Assembly (NCBI RefSeq): GCF_947087965.1
Contig: NZ_CAMUES010000009.1
Location: forward strand, 10,148-74,147
Reading direction: 5' to 3'
From: an uncultured Mobiluncus sp.
GTDB lineage: Bacteria > Actinomycetota > Actinomycetes > Actinomycetales > Actinomycetaceae
Length of the DNA: 64,000 bases
Below the pieces are notes generated by a model, which worked only from the letters and a program-made list of their open reading frames with translations, did not search any database and was not told the DNA's origin. A program made the position numbers and the translations under genes. Within the stretch, counting starts at the first letter, position 1. Each line of letters starts with the position of its first letter. Below, one piece after another: positions 1 through 8,143 of this stretch.

Positions 1-996
1 GCGACAGTCCAGAAGGGTTCACAGGCTCAGAAACTGCAAACAGCCTTTGAACAGTACACCGAAATACTGGATGCCCCTGCCAAGTATCTGACTGCTTTAG
101 ATCTGGATAATTCAAGCGGAGCGTATAAATACGCCCTGACTGAGATGAATGGGGACGGTATTCCAGAACTGCTATTCGGTGCAGACGATGGTAATGGCCT
201 GCTCAATGTGCAAGTTTTCTCTGCGGACGGGTCGGGAAATCCGTTTATAGCGCCGTCTAAGGTCCTCCTGGATGGGGTTGCCGCGGGTGGAGGAACGCGG
301 GCCTCCATTATGGGGAGTAAAACGGGGAATGGGATTATTCAAGTCCTTGGCAGCGCCTCGAATCCCCAGTGGCACTGCAATCGTATGGTGTTGCAAGGCT
401 CCGAACTGGTAGAGAGCGAAAATTGTGACTTCACGATTGGTGAGTCCACTCCAGTTTTGGGTGGGGATGGAGCCGAACTGCAGTGGTTGGATGTTTCGGA
501 TCGTTCCGCCTTGCAGAAGCTGGCGGGGCCGGCCGGAACTGCGGGGGCTAAGCAGCCCGCAGGGGGTAAATCTGCGAATCAGAAAGCCAAGGCTATTGCA
601 GCGGCCAAAGCCCAAGGCAAGCAGGTGTTTGAAGGCACCATCCGGATTATGAATCACGCGGAGCTAGTTGGTTTTCAAGGTGTCCCAGAGCCAAATCCCG
701 ACTATAGCGGGACATTTAAGTACGAAAAATACGCGATTCTGGTCTTTGATGGGACACAAACAGTGACAGGCATGAGCGGGGATGGAAGCGGCATGCAAAC
801 TGGTTCGGCGAAGCTGCTCTGTGTGGGTGCTTATTATCCGGGCGTAGACAGTGTTGATACCACCCCCGAGTGGGTTCCTTACAACGGTAAAAGAGTCGTT
901 GTCGCGGGAACTGCAGAAGACGTGGGGTGGCCTTCGGATACAAGCCTGCCGTTGGGGGAGCCCAGAGGTGGTGGAGAGATTATTTTTGCGGAGTGA
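1..996 (+). CDS. C-terminal part of a hypothetical protein with a calcium-loop-like repeat
   Basis: The frame is open from base 1, so the gene begins left of the window; about 331 codons are visible and it ends in TGA at 994. The motif NGDGIPELLFG, around codons 51-61 of the fragment, resembles the EF-hand-like NGDGxPELL repeats found in many secreted or surface lipoproteins of host-associated bacteria. A Lys/Ala-rich linker (codons about 190-205) precedes a beta-rich C-terminal half with no motif I recognise. The signal peptide, if any, lies outside the window. I cannot assign a function. It is followed by tRNA-Val on the same strand. Confidence 0.7.
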   Translation, partial: ATVQKGSQAQKLQTAFEQYTEILDAPAKYLTALDLDNSSGAYKYALTEMNGDGIPELLFGADDGNGLLNVQVFSADGSGNPFIAPSKVLLDGVAAGGGTRASIMGSKTGNGIIQVLGSASNPQWHCNRMVLQGSELVESENCDFTIGESTPVLGGDGAELQWLDVSDRSALQKLAGPAGTAGAKQPAGGKSANQKAKAIAAAKAQGKQVFEGTIRIMNHAELVGFQGVPEPNPDYSGTFKYEKYAILVFDGTQTVTGMSGDGSGMQTGSAKLLCVGAYYPGVDSVDTTPEWVPYNGKRVVVAGTAEDVGWPSDTSLPLGEPRGGGEIIFAE

Positions 997-1076
997 TTCG
1001 GGCTGGTCGTTTCGCAACTTGCCGTGGCAAATGTTATTCTCAATAGTCTTGTGTTGGCGTTTCGCGCCAACCTTCA

Positions 1077-1153
1077 GGACCTATAGCTCAGTTGGCTAGA
1101 GCGCCACGTTTACACCGTGGATGTCGGGGGTTCGAGTCCCTCTGGGTCCACCA
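1077..1153 (+). tRNA. tRNA-Val (anticodon UAC)
   Basis: The cloverleaf is complete. Acceptor GGACCTA pairs with TGGGTCC, and the D-arm is TAGCTCAGTTGGCTAGAGC. The anticodon stem CCACG/CGTGG encloses loop TTTACAC with anticodon TAC. The T-arm contains GGTTCGAGTCC. The CCA end is encoded (1151-1153). UAC reads GUA-type valine codons. A 17-bp hairpin follows directly. Confidence 0.95.
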
Positions 1154-1155
1154 GT

Positions 1156-1194
1156 GTTTTGTGAGGATGGGGTTTATCCCCATCCTCACAAAAC
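1156..1194 (+). terminator. 17-bp perfect hairpin after tRNA-Val
   Basis: Bases 1156-1172 and 1178-1194 are exact reverse complements around loop TTTAT. The stem begins 3 nt after the encoded CCA. There is no T-run, only AATTTA, so it may be a factor-assisted terminator or a 3' processing structure for the tRNA. Confidence 0.6.
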
Positions 1195-1212
1195 AATTTA
1201 CGGGCCAGAGGA

Positions 1213-1250
1213 ACTCGAACCCGTGAGGGGCAGCGCCGCCCGAAAACGCG
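1213..1250. repeat. 38-bp direct repeat, copy 1
   Basis: This is identical to 1393-1430 except at one base (C1241 versus T1421), at exactly 180 bp offset. It begins with ACTCGAACCCGTGAG, the reverse complement of a tRNA T-arm-like sequence. This copy continues into a hairpin (CAGCGCC and GAAAACGC pair with GCGTTTTC and GGCGCTG at 1231-1268). The second copy breaks off before that point. Confidence 0.7.
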
Positions 1251-1319
1251 GGAGCGTTTTCAGGCGCTGGCGTGAGAAATCGAAGATTTCGAGCGGGCGG
1301 TTATTTTGCGCAGCAAAAT
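1242..1319. repeat. Three consecutive small perfect palindromes
   Basis: The stems are 8 bp with a 4-nt loop (1242-1249 with 1254-1261), 6 bp with a 3-nt loop (1276-1281 with 1285-1290) and 7 bp with a 3-nt loop (1303-1309 with 1313-1319). The head-to-tail packing resembles a REP-like or structured non-coding repeat more than a terminator. Confidence 0.5.
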
Positions 1320-1323
1320 CACT

Positions 1324-1341
1324 GAGTCTCTCTGGGTCCAC
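1324..1341 (+). repeat. Duplicate of the tRNA-Val 3' end
   Basis: Seventeen of 18 bases match tRNA-Val positions 1134-1151, which cover the end of the T-arm and the 3' acceptor strand. The copy is followed by a run of six T. A downstream partial copy of a tRNA 3' end is the typical form of an att site left by tRNA-targeting integration, but it could also be a remnant of a duplicated tRNA gene. Confidence 0.55.
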
Positions 1342-1392
1342 TTTTTTGTCGGGCGGGTTTATTCCGTCCGAAAATATTTAAAGGGGTTGGGG

Positions 1393-1430
1393 ACTCGAAC
1401 CCGTGAGGGGCAGCGCCGCCTGAAAACGCG
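1393..1430. repeat. 38-bp direct repeat, copy 2 (truncated unit)
   Basis: This is the second copy of the element at 1213-1250, with one mismatch. The sequence diverges right after GAAAACGCG, so the hairpin half present downstream of copy 1 is missing here. Confidence 0.7.
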
Positions 1431-1503
1431 CATTAGGTCGTTGAATAGAAATCATACAAAATATGGCTAATTATTTTACTTAATAGGCATCGTCAACCGT
1501 GAA

Positions 1504-1533
1504 TAGCTCTGGGTTAGAGCGCACGGTTGGTAA
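1504..1533 (+). pseudogene. tRNA-Thr(GGU)-like 5' fragment
   Basis: TAGCTCTGGGTTAGAGCGC looks like a tRNA D-arm, and CACGGTTGGTAA looks like the 5' half of an anticodon arm with GGT in the loop. The 3' anticodon stem, T-arm and acceptor are absent. The fragment also sits in an inverted repeat (CAACCGTG at 1498-1505 with CACGGTTG at 1522-1529), so chance similarity is possible. Confidence 0.35.
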
Positions 1534-1665
1534 GTCTAGGTAATCTTGATAGGCTTCGTTGCCTGATGGTAGATAGCCCAGATACTCTGGGCATCAGAGT
1601 TATCAGGAGAAAGCGGACTATCGTTGATCGTTAACCGTGTCCTCTCCAAACATTTGTGCTTGTAA

Positions 1666-1687
1666 TTCCCCGCCAGATTGCGGGGAA
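1666..1687. other. Hairpin upstream of lipB
   Basis: TTCCCCGC (1666-1673) and GCGGGGAA (1680-1687) form a perfect 8-bp stem with a 6-nt loop. There is no T-run on either strand. It lies about 60 bp before lipB, upstream of the proposed lipB -10 element, so it is probably not part of the lipB mRNA. Confidence 0.4.
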
Positions 1688-1747
1688 AACCCTGCCCAGA
1701 TCGTCTGATTCGCGCTCGCACCCGCCCGACGCGATAGAGTAAACCCC

Positions 1748-2434
1748 GTGCGAGTGGAAAATTTGCTGCCCAGAGGGCTGGTGTCTTACCAGGAAGCGGA
1801 CCGGATTCAGCGCGACACCTGGGCACAGGTGCGCGACGGGGAACTTGACCACACCCTCATCTTGGGACAGTTCGAACCGACCTATACCGCCGGACGCAAC
1901 ACCCACGACAACGACCTCATCAACAAAGACTTGCCGGTCATTCGCACCGACCGGGCCGGGTCGCTCACCTGGCACGGGCCGGGTCAGCTGGTGGTCTATC
2001 CGGTGGTGAGGCTGCGCGAGCCGGTGGACCTGATTGCCTACATTCGCGCGGTGGAAGGCGCAGTCATCGACGCGGTTCGCGACACTTGGGGCTTGGACGT
2101 TGAGATCGTGAAGGGCCGTGCGGGAGTGTGGCTGCGCTACCGTGACGCCTCGGGGCGCACCGCCGCCGAGCGGGGGACGGGACGCGACCGCAAACTGTGC
2201 GCCATCGGCTTGAAAGTCGTACAAAACGCAACCCTGCACGGGCTGGCGCTCAACATTCACCCGGATTTCAACCGCGCTTTCACGGGCATCATTCCCTGCG
2301 GGCTCAACGATGCCGGGGTCACCTCCCTGTTCGAGGAGGGTATCGAAACGGACTTCGACACCGCCGCAAAAGTCCTAGTGGACCAGCTCACCGCGAAACT
2401 CACCCCCCTGCTGGCTCCGTTTTCAGAAATTTAG
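1748..2434 (+). CDS. lipB: Octanoyl-[acyl-carrier-protein]:protein octanoyltransferase LipB
   Basis: LipB transfers octanoyl groups from acyl carrier protein to lipoyl domains of 2-oxoacid dehydrogenases or GcvH, the first step of de novo lipoylation. The 228-residue protein has the family signature RAGSLTWHGPGQ (69-80), Lys149 in RKLCAIGLK and the catalytic Cys184 in the IIPCG motif. The GTG start has no Shine-Dalgarno but sits 7 nt after TAGAGT (1735-1740), which suggests a leaderless transcript. Its partner lipA lies 2 kb downstream on the same strand, with a flavoprotein gene between them. Confidence 0.93.
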   Translation: MRVENLLPRGLVSYQEADRIQRDTWAQVRDGELDHTLILGQFEPTYTAGRNTHDNDLINKDLPVIRTDRAGSLTWHGPGQLVVYPVVRLREPVDLIAYIRAVEGAVIDAVRDTWGLDVEIVKGRAGVWLRYRDASGRTAAERGTGRDRKLCAIGLKVVQNATLHGLALNIHPDFNRAFTGIIPCGLNDAGVTSLFEEGIETDFDTAAKVLVDQLTAKLTPLLAPFSEI

Positions 2435-2483
2435 GGACTGAAGACCCTGACGCGAGCCGTCGAAGTGGTCTAGCATTTAGTTT

Positions 2484-4292
2484 ATGAACACAAAGAAGTC
2501 TTCAGCTCGTAAACCCTTTGGCCGTCCCAGCAAAGATACCTATGACGTCATCGTCGTTGGTTCCGGAGCTGCCGGCCTGTCCGCTTCTCTGACCGCCGCG
2601 AGGCGTGGTCTGAAAGTTTTGATGGTCGAAAAAAGCGACCAGTGGGGAGGTTCGACCTCCAAATCCGCCGGCATGGTGTGGGTACCCGGAAACAACGTTT
2701 TCGCTCGACTCGGAGGCTCGGATTCCACTGACCTGGGCCGCCAATACATGAAGGCAACGGTGGGGGACTGCACCAGCGATGAAATGATTGACACCTTCCT
2801 GGAGGAAGGCAAGAAGTGCATGGACTTCCTCACCGCTTCGTGCCCCTACCTGGAGTTTAGGCGGATGGAAGGCTACCCCGACTATTGGCTGGACGCCCCG
2901 GGCGCGGCCAAAAACGGGCGCGGCGTCGAAGCGGGTGCTTTCGATACCCGCCTGTTGGGGCCGTGGGAGAAAACTCACGTCAAGGCGTACTTCCGCCCCA
3001 TGTCTCCGGTGGACATGAACTCTTATGATTCGGCCGATTTGCTGCTGGCCATGACCGACCTGCGTCCCTGGGTGCGGGGTATGAAACTGTTGTGGCGCAA
3101 CCTGAAACATTACGCCAAAGGCGAGCGCCCGCTCACTATGGGCGCGGGCTTGACCGCTGCCATTATGTACTCCGTCCTGCGTGAGGGAGTGGAAGTGAAA
3201 CTGCAAAACGCCCTGGTCGACTTCCTCACCGAGGGCGGCGATGCAGGCAAGAAAGGCAAAGGGGAGGAGCGCGTGACCGGCGTCGTACTGGAACACAACG
3301 GCACCCGGTACCAAATCAACGCGACCCACGGCGTCATCCTGGCTTGTGGCGGCTTTGAACGCAACGAAGCGATGCGGCAAAAGTATCAACGCCACCCCAT
3401 CACCGGCACCTGGACCGTAGGCGTGGAAGGCAACACGGGCGACGGCATCGAACTGGGTATGAAACACGGCGCGGCCATCGACAACATGGCTGATGCCATC
3501 TGGTCGCCGGTCATTAAGCTGCCGCGCACCGAAGGGTTCCAGCCCATCGTGATTGAGGACGAGGAACGCTTCATCATTCCCGACCGCTCCCTGCCGCACA
3601 CCCTGATGGTCAACGGCAAGGGCAAGCGGTTCATGAACGAAGCCCTGCCCTATTGCGCGGCCGGCCAAGGCCTGTACGGCGGTGTCTTTGGGAAAGGCGA
3701 GGGCGACGCCGAAAACATGCCGGCATGGCTGATTTTCGATCAGCAGTTCCGTGACAAATACTTCTTTGCCTACGGTCATATGCCCCGCGTAGAACTGCCC
3801 GACATCTATTACGAATCCGGCGCCCTGGTGCGCCGCGACACCCTGGATGAGCTGGCCGAAGCCATCGACGTGCCGCCAGACGCCTTAGCAGAGACGATTG
3901 AGCGGTTCAACGGTTTCGCAGACCGCGGCATCGACGAGGACTTCCATCGTGGCGAAAACGAACACGACAAGTTCTATGCCAACCGCTACCATCACCCGAA
4001 CCCCTCGCTGGGACGCTTGGAAAAGGGTCCGTTCTATGCCACCCAGGTGTACCCCGGCGACATCGGCACCGCCGGCGGTTTGGTCATCGACACCAAAGCC
4101 CGCGTCACGCGTGAGGACGGCAGTGTTATCCCCGGCCTGATGGCGGCTGGCAACACGACCAAGTCGGTCATCGGACACACCTACACGGCCGGAGGCACCT
4201 CCATCGGGGCCGCGCTGGTCTTTGGTTACATCGCCGCCAACACCGCTGCTGACGAGGCTTTCGCCGACAATCCGGTGTTCGTAGCGCACTAG
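2484..4292 (+). CDS. FAD-dependent oxidoreductase of the 3-ketosteroid dehydrogenase / fumarate reductase flavoprotein superfamily
   Basis: The 602-residue protein has an N-terminal FAD Rossmann motif, VIVVGSGAAG, with the GxGxxG glycines at 26, 28 and 31, and a downstream Glu (VEK) for ribose binding. The C-terminal segment AAGNTTKSVIGHTY, followed by GGTSIG, resembles the flavin-capping region of KstD-like enzymes, including the Tyr. Length fits KstD-type rather than classical FrdA proteins. The true substrate cannot be read from sequence; a steroid or an unsaturated acid acceptor is possible. TAGCAT lies 7 nt before the ATG, suggesting leaderless expression. A strong hairpin terminator follows. 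Confidence 0.8.
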   Translation: MNTKKSSARKPFGRPSKDTYDVIVVGSGAAGLSASLTAARRGLKVLMVEKSDQWGGSTSKSAGMVWVPGNNVFARLGGSDSTDLGRQYMKATVGDCTSDEMIDTFLEEGKKCMDFLTASCPYLEFRRMEGYPDYWLDAPGAAKNGRGVEAGAFDTRLLGPWEKTHVKAYFRPMSPVDMNSYDSADLLLAMTDLRPWVRGMKLLWRNLKHYAKGERPLTMGAGLTAAIMYSVLREGVEVKLQNALVDFLTEGGDAGKKGKGEERVTGVVLEHNGTRYQINATHGVILACGGFERNEAMRQKYQRHPITGTWTVGVEGNTGDGIELGMKHGAAIDNMADAIWSPVIKLPRTEGFQPIVIEDEERFIIPDRSLPHTLMVNGKGKRFMNEALPYCAAGQGLYGGVFGKGEGDAENMPAWLIFDQQFRDKYFFAYGHMPRVELPDIYYESGALVRRDTLDELAEAIDVPPDALAETIERFNGFADRGIDEDFHRGENEHDKFYANRYHHPNPSLGRLEKGPFYATQVYPGDIGTAGGLVIDTKARVTREDGSVIPGLMAAGNTTKSVIGHTYTAGGTSIGAALVFGYIAANTAADEAFADNPVFVAH

Positions 4293-4313
4293 CCCTACCG
4301 GGCCAACAGACTT

Positions 4314-4347
4314 TCCGGGAACTTCACCGCGTGGTGAGGTTCCCGGA
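4314..4347 (+). terminator. Terminator of the flavoprotein gene
   Basis: A 15-bp stem with one G-T wobble (4314-4328 with 4333-4347) and a GCGT loop is followed by TTGTTTTG. It separates the flavoprotein gene from lipA. Confidence 0.8.
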
Positions 4348-4467
4348 TTGTTTTGTAGCGTGTGCACTGTCATGTGTGTACTGTCGGGGGAACGGTGGTG
4401 AGGCTGGCGGAAAAACGTGGGTAAAATGAACAGAGAATGTCCCCAAACCGACTGAGGGAGAGCCACT

Positions 4468-5502
4468 ATGTCCACGCTGGAGTCCGCGCAGCACCGAAAA
4501 CCGTTGCGCCTGGAAGTGGCCAATGCGCGCCAACCTCGTGAGAACCATCCGCGCTGGCTGCGGGTGGTGGCAAAAGCCGGGCCGGAATACCAGGAAATGC
4601 GTTCCCTTATGCAGGGGGCGGGGCTGCACACGGTTTGCGCCGAAGCGGGATGCCCCAACATTTTTGAATGCTGGGAAGACCGGGAGGCGACTTTCCTCAT
4701 TGGCGGGGCCGTGTGTACGCGCCGGTGCGGGTTTTGCGACGTGGCTTCGGGCAAGCCGGAGGGCTACGACCGTGACGAGCCGCGCCGCCTCGCGGAAACG
4801 GTCAAGCATCTGGGGCTGAAATATGTGACGGTCACCGGAGTGTCTCGCGATGACCTGGAAAACGGGGCGTCGTGGCTCTATGCCGAGTCGGTCCGCCAGA
4901 TTCGCGCGCTCTGTCCCGAAACCGGAGTGGAACTGCTGGTCGACGATTTTCAAGGCAAAACTGCGGCCCTGGAGGAAGTTTTTGCGAGCGAGCCCCAAGT
5001 CTTTGGCCACAACTTGGAAACTGTGGCGCGCCTGATGCACACGGTGCGTCCCGCGTTCACCTACGCGCGCTCCTTGGACGTCATCACCCAAGCCAAACAG
5101 TTTGGGCTCATCACGAAGTCGAACCTGATGCTGGGGCTGGGCGAAGAACCCGAGGAAATAGAAGCGACCATGCGCGATATGCTGAACGCGGGGGTAGATA
5201 TCTTAACCCTGACCCAATACTTGCGCCCCTCCGAGCGGTACCTGCCGGTGGTGCGCTGGGTCAAGCCCGAAGAATTTGTGCAGCTCAAGGAGCTGGCGTT
5301 GGACATGGGGTTTGCTGCGTGCATGTCGGGGCCGCTGGTGCGCTCCTCGTATCGTGCCGGCAAACTGTGGGCCCAGGCGATGCGGCACTACGAGCGTTTC
5401 ATTCCGCCCCAGTTCGCGCATCTGGAACAGGACCGACCGCCGGCTCGTCAAGAAGCCGAAGCGGTCGTGGAACGGGAAAAACAGCGGCAATCGCGCGCCT
5501 GA
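4468..5502 (+). CDS. lipA: Lipoyl synthase LipA
   Basis: This radical-SAM enzyme inserts two sulfurs at C6 and C8 of protein-bound octanoyl chains. In the 344-residue protein the auxiliary [4Fe-4S] cluster ligands are Cys57, Cys62 and Cys68 (CX4CX5C), and the radical-SAM cluster ligands are Cys83, Cys87 and Cys90 (CTRRCGFC). The C-terminal SSYRA segment supplies the conserved serine ligand. GGGAG lies shortly before the ATG. It completes the LipB-LipA pathway despite the intervening flavoprotein gene, and it converges on the acyl-CoA ligase gene 24 bp away. Confidence 0.95.
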   Translation: MSTLESAQHRKPLRLEVANARQPRENHPRWLRVVAKAGPEYQEMRSLMQGAGLHTVCAEAGCPNIFECWEDREATFLIGGAVCTRRCGFCDVASGKPEGYDRDEPRRLAETVKHLGLKYVTVTGVSRDDLENGASWLYAESVRQIRALCPETGVELLVDDFQGKTAALEEVFASEPQVFGHNLETVARLMHTVRPAFTYARSLDVITQAKQFGLITKSNLMLGLGEEPEEIEATMRDMLNAGVDILTLTQYLRPSERYLPVVRWVKPEEFVQLKELALDMGFAACMSGPLVRSSYRAGKLWAQAMRHYERFIPPQFAHLEQDRPPARQEAEAVVEREKQRQSRA

Positions 5503-5526
5503 GTGCGCGGGCGGGTGTTTCGGGGG

Positions 5527-7146
5527 TTATTGGAACAGCGCCAGAAGGCCTTGCCGGTCAGGTTTGCCGTTCGAGTTTAGCGGGATATGGTTCACGAGGC
5601 GCAAGGCTCGGGGGAGTTCCGCTTTCGTCAGGTGAGAGCGGGCGAAGTCTTGGAGTTGTTCCAAGTTGAGCGGTTCCGCGTTTTCGGGTGTGTCGGGGGT
5701 TTGCACCACCACCGCGGCCACGATTTCACCCCAAGTCGGGTCGGGAACCCCGACGACCCGCGCTTCTGACACCCCCGGATGACGCGAGAGCACCGCGGCG
5801 ACCCGCTGGGAAAAGACCTTTTCCCCGCCGGAGTTAATCGTGTCGGTCAGGCGTCCCACCAGGTGAAGGAAACCGTCAGCATCAAAAAATCCCAAGTCCC
5901 CGGTCCGTAACCAGCCCGTATGCGAGTCAATGAGGGCGGCGTTCAGTTCCGGATTGCGGAAGTATTCCCGCGTCACGCTGGGGCCGCGGCATTCCAGCTG
6001 GCCAATCACCCCAGGTTCGACCGGTTTTCCCGCTCCATCAACAGCACGCAGCTCGATATGCGGAAACGCCCGGCCTACCGCCAGCTCGCGCCCCGCCATG
6101 ATGTCCGTGGTCAGGGCGGCTCCCGACGCGCTTTGCTCGGTCATGCCCCAAATGTTGATGGGGTTCCACCCCAAGCCAATCATGTCAGCGGCCAGCTGTT
6201 CATCCCACGGCGCGCCGCCCACCAGGGCTTTTGTGAACCGTGACGTGTCTATCGGCCGCCCGGATTGCGCCGCCTGCCGGACCTCGCGCACCAGCATCCG
6301 GTACATGGTCGGCACCGCGAACATCATCTGGACACGATACTTCTCGATAGCGGCGAGGACGGCGGCCGCATCAAACTTTTCAAAAATGACGATCGTGCCG
6401 CCGTGGGAAAAAATATCCGTAGTCGTGCCGTTGAACCCGCCGATGTGCGACAGGGGAGCCGTGACCGCCTCGACGGTGGCCGGAGAATACTCGAACACTT
6501 CGCGGAAATTCGTGCAGCCCCACCACAGATTTTTGTACGTCAGCAGCGTGCCTTTCGGGTGAGCGGAGGTGCCGGAGGTATAGATAATCGCGCCGGGCAC
6601 GTCCTCTCCGCACTCGGGCAGGTTGTCGAGCATTTTGGTGGCCGCGAGCGCCAATGTTACGGGCGGGGCCGAGTCATCGCGCGGCTCTAGGCAATCCTCC
6701 AGGTCAGAGTACGTCACGAGGCGGGGGCGAGGGTTCGCGGTGAGGTCGCAGCCCGTCAGCTTTTCGTGCTGGGCGGGGTCACAAATGATGATTTTCGGTT
6801 CACAATGCGCCAGGATTTTCGCCAACTCCGGGGCTGGGAGATTTTGATCCAAGGGCACTGTAATCGCCGGAATGGCCGCGGCGGCCACGAAAGTCAGCAG
6901 ATGCCAGGGGGAGTTTTTTCCAATCACGACCACGCGCTCGCCGGGCGCAACGCCCCAAGACCGGAACTGGAGTGCCAGCTGGGTGGCGCGCGCCAGTGTT
7001 TGGGCCACGTTCCAAGTCGGCGGGGCAAAACTAGGCTCAGCGATGGTCTCGGCGCTGACTCCCTGGGCAATCCAAATCATCGAAGTGCGTCCAGGGTGGC
7101 GTAAAGCGGCTGCTTGCAGGAATTTCATCGGGGAATAATCGACCAC
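5527..7146 (-). CDS. Class I adenylate-forming acyl-CoA synthetase/ligase
   Basis: The 539-residue protein has the order of an ANL-family enzyme. The P-loop-like motif is YTSGTSAHPKG (the usual TSGTTG-type site), then GMTEQSASGA, the adenylate-binding TGDLGFFDADGF and GRLTDTINSGGEK hinge, and a C-terminal NSNGKPDR lysine. It activates a carboxylic acid as an acyl-AMP and then probably a CoA thioester; chain length and substrate are not evident. The GTG start lies 6 nt after TAACCT on the minus strand, arguing for this start over the in-frame ATG at 7128. It is divergent from the NIF3 gene. Confidence 0.8.
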   Translation of the reverse strand: MVDYSPMKFLQAAALRHPGRTSMIWIAQGVSAETIAEPSFAPPTWNVAQTLARATQLALQFRSWGVAPGERVVVIGKNSPWHLLTFVAAAAIPAITVPLDQNLPAPELAKILAHCEPKIIICDPAQHEKLTGCDLTANPRPRLVTYSDLEDCLEPRDDSAPPVTLALAATKMLDNLPECGEDVPGAIIYTSGTSAHPKGTLLTYKNLWWGCTNFREVFEYSPATVEAVTAPLSHIGGFNGTTTDIFSHGGTIVIFEKFDAAAVLAAIEKYRVQMMFAVPTMYRMLVREVRQAAQSGRPIDTSRFTKALVGGAPWDEQLAADMIGLGWNPINIWGMTEQSASGAALTTDIMAGRELAVGRAFPHIELRAVDGAGKPVEPGVIGQLECRGPSVTREYFRNPELNAALIDSHTGWLRTGDLGFFDADGFLHLVGRLTDTINSGGEKVFSQRVAAVLSRHPGVSEARVVGVPDPTWGEIVAAVVVQTPDTPENAEPLNLEQLQDFARSHLTKAELPRALRLVNHIPLNSNGKPDRQGLLALFQ

Positions 7147-7195
7147 AGTTCTAGGTTACCAACGGGAGCAAATCGAAGTTCGCTAGGATGAGAGT

Positions 7196-8083
7196 ATGCA
7201 AAATACCGGATTGACCGTAGGTGAAATTTGTGAGTGGATGGACGCGCGTTTTGCGCCCGAGTTGCAGGAAGATTGGGACCGGGTCGGGCTGATTTGCGGG
7301 GATCGGGATGACCCGGTGACGCGGATTCTGCTCGCGGTGGACCCGGTCGAGCCGGTCGTTGACGAGGCCCTCGAGTGGGGGGCGCAGCTGGTCATTACAC
7401 ACCACCCCTTGTTCCTGCGTGGCACTTCTTTTGTGTCTACTGATACTGCCAAAGGCCGGGTGGTACATCGCCTGATTCGCGGCGGGGCTGCCCTGTTTAA
7501 CGCCCACACGAATGCGGACTCGGCGCGTGATGGGGTGGCGGACGCTCTGGCCCAAGCAGCGGGACTCAACCCGCAGACCTGGCGGCCGCTGCAGCCCGCC
7601 CCCGCCGACACGTCCTTGGGCATCGGAAGAGTCGGTCCGGTCACGCCCACCACGGTGGGTGAGGTCGCCAGTCGCCTGGCGAACCTATTACCCGATTCAC
7701 CAGCAGGTTTACTGGTGGCGGGCGACTTTGACCGCGCAGTCAAGACGGTGGCGGTCAGCGGCGGGTCGGGTCAATCCCTGCTGCCCGCAGCCCTAGATGC
7801 CGGCGCGGATGTGTTCGTAACCGCCGATTTGCGCCACCACCCGGCGCTAGATTTCCTGGAGATGGACGGGGCTCCCGCCCTCATCATGCCGTCGCATTGG
7901 GCCAGTGAATGGTTGTGGCTGCCCCGCTTAGAAACCGCGTTGAACCTGTGGGCCGGTGAAATCGGGAAACCCCTGGAAACAAAAATCAGCACGGTCATTT
8001 CCGAACCCTGGGACGCCTATATCTCCACCGTTACCGAGGACGAGACTGAGCCGGACGATGCCGGCTGCAGTTCGATAAACTAA
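7196..8083 (+). CDS. NIF3-like dinuclear metal centre protein (DUF34)
   Basis: The 295-residue protein has the NIF3 metal-binding features: VITHHPLF around residue 65, AHTNAD around residue 102 and a C-terminal DLRHHPALDF plus HWASE. Family members form toroidal hexamers with two metals per subunit, and many are annotated as GTP cyclohydrolase I type 2 homologues without firm biochemical support. The ATG is 6 nt downstream of TAGGAT (7184-7189), a likely leaderless promoter. The coiled-coil gene 60 bp downstream is its usual actinobacterial neighbour. Confidence 0.85.
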   Translation: MQNTGLTVGEICEWMDARFAPELQEDWDRVGLICGDRDDPVTRILLAVDPVEPVVDEALEWGAQLVITHHPLFLRGTSFVSTDTAKGRVVHRLIRGGAALFNAHTNADSARDGVADALAQAAGLNPQTWRPLQPAPADTSLGIGRVGPVTPTTVGEVASRLANLLPDSPAGLLVAGDFDRAVKTVAVSGGSGQSLLPAALDAGADVFVTADLRHHPALDFLEMDGAPALIMPSHWASEWLWLPRLETALNLWAGEIGKPLETKISTVISEPWDAYISTVTEDETEPDDAGCSSIN

Positions 8084-8143
8084 TAGCCGAAATCAAGTTA
8101 CGATTTAGGAAAAGACCCCCGAGAATCTGCAAGGAAGAAGTCA

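Larger units (their letters stand above)
1154..1747. other. Gene-free region of palindromes, repeats and tRNA-like debris
   Basis: No credible protein gene is present here. The stretch holds a 17-bp hairpin after tRNA-Val, two copies of a 38-bp repeat 180 bp apart, several perfect small palindromes, a partial copy of the tRNA-Val 3' end, a tRNA-Thr-like 5' fragment and a hairpin at 1666-1687. The open frames crossing it run through these structures and have no protein-like character. It looks like decayed tRNA-cluster or tRNA-targeted element debris. Confidence 0.6.

Noticed and set aside
1121..1381. 86-codon open frame covering tRNA-Val and the hairpins
   Set aside because: It begins inside the tRNA and runs through palindromes; not protein-like.
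1213..1430. CRISPR array or transposon ends
   Set aside because: Only two copies at one spacing, no cas genes, no transposase and no terminal inverted repeats.
2502..3779. 425-codon open frame on the minus strand inside the flavoprotein gene
   Set aside because: It is fully antisense to a gene with clear FAD motifs; the open frame follows from the GC-rich codon bias.
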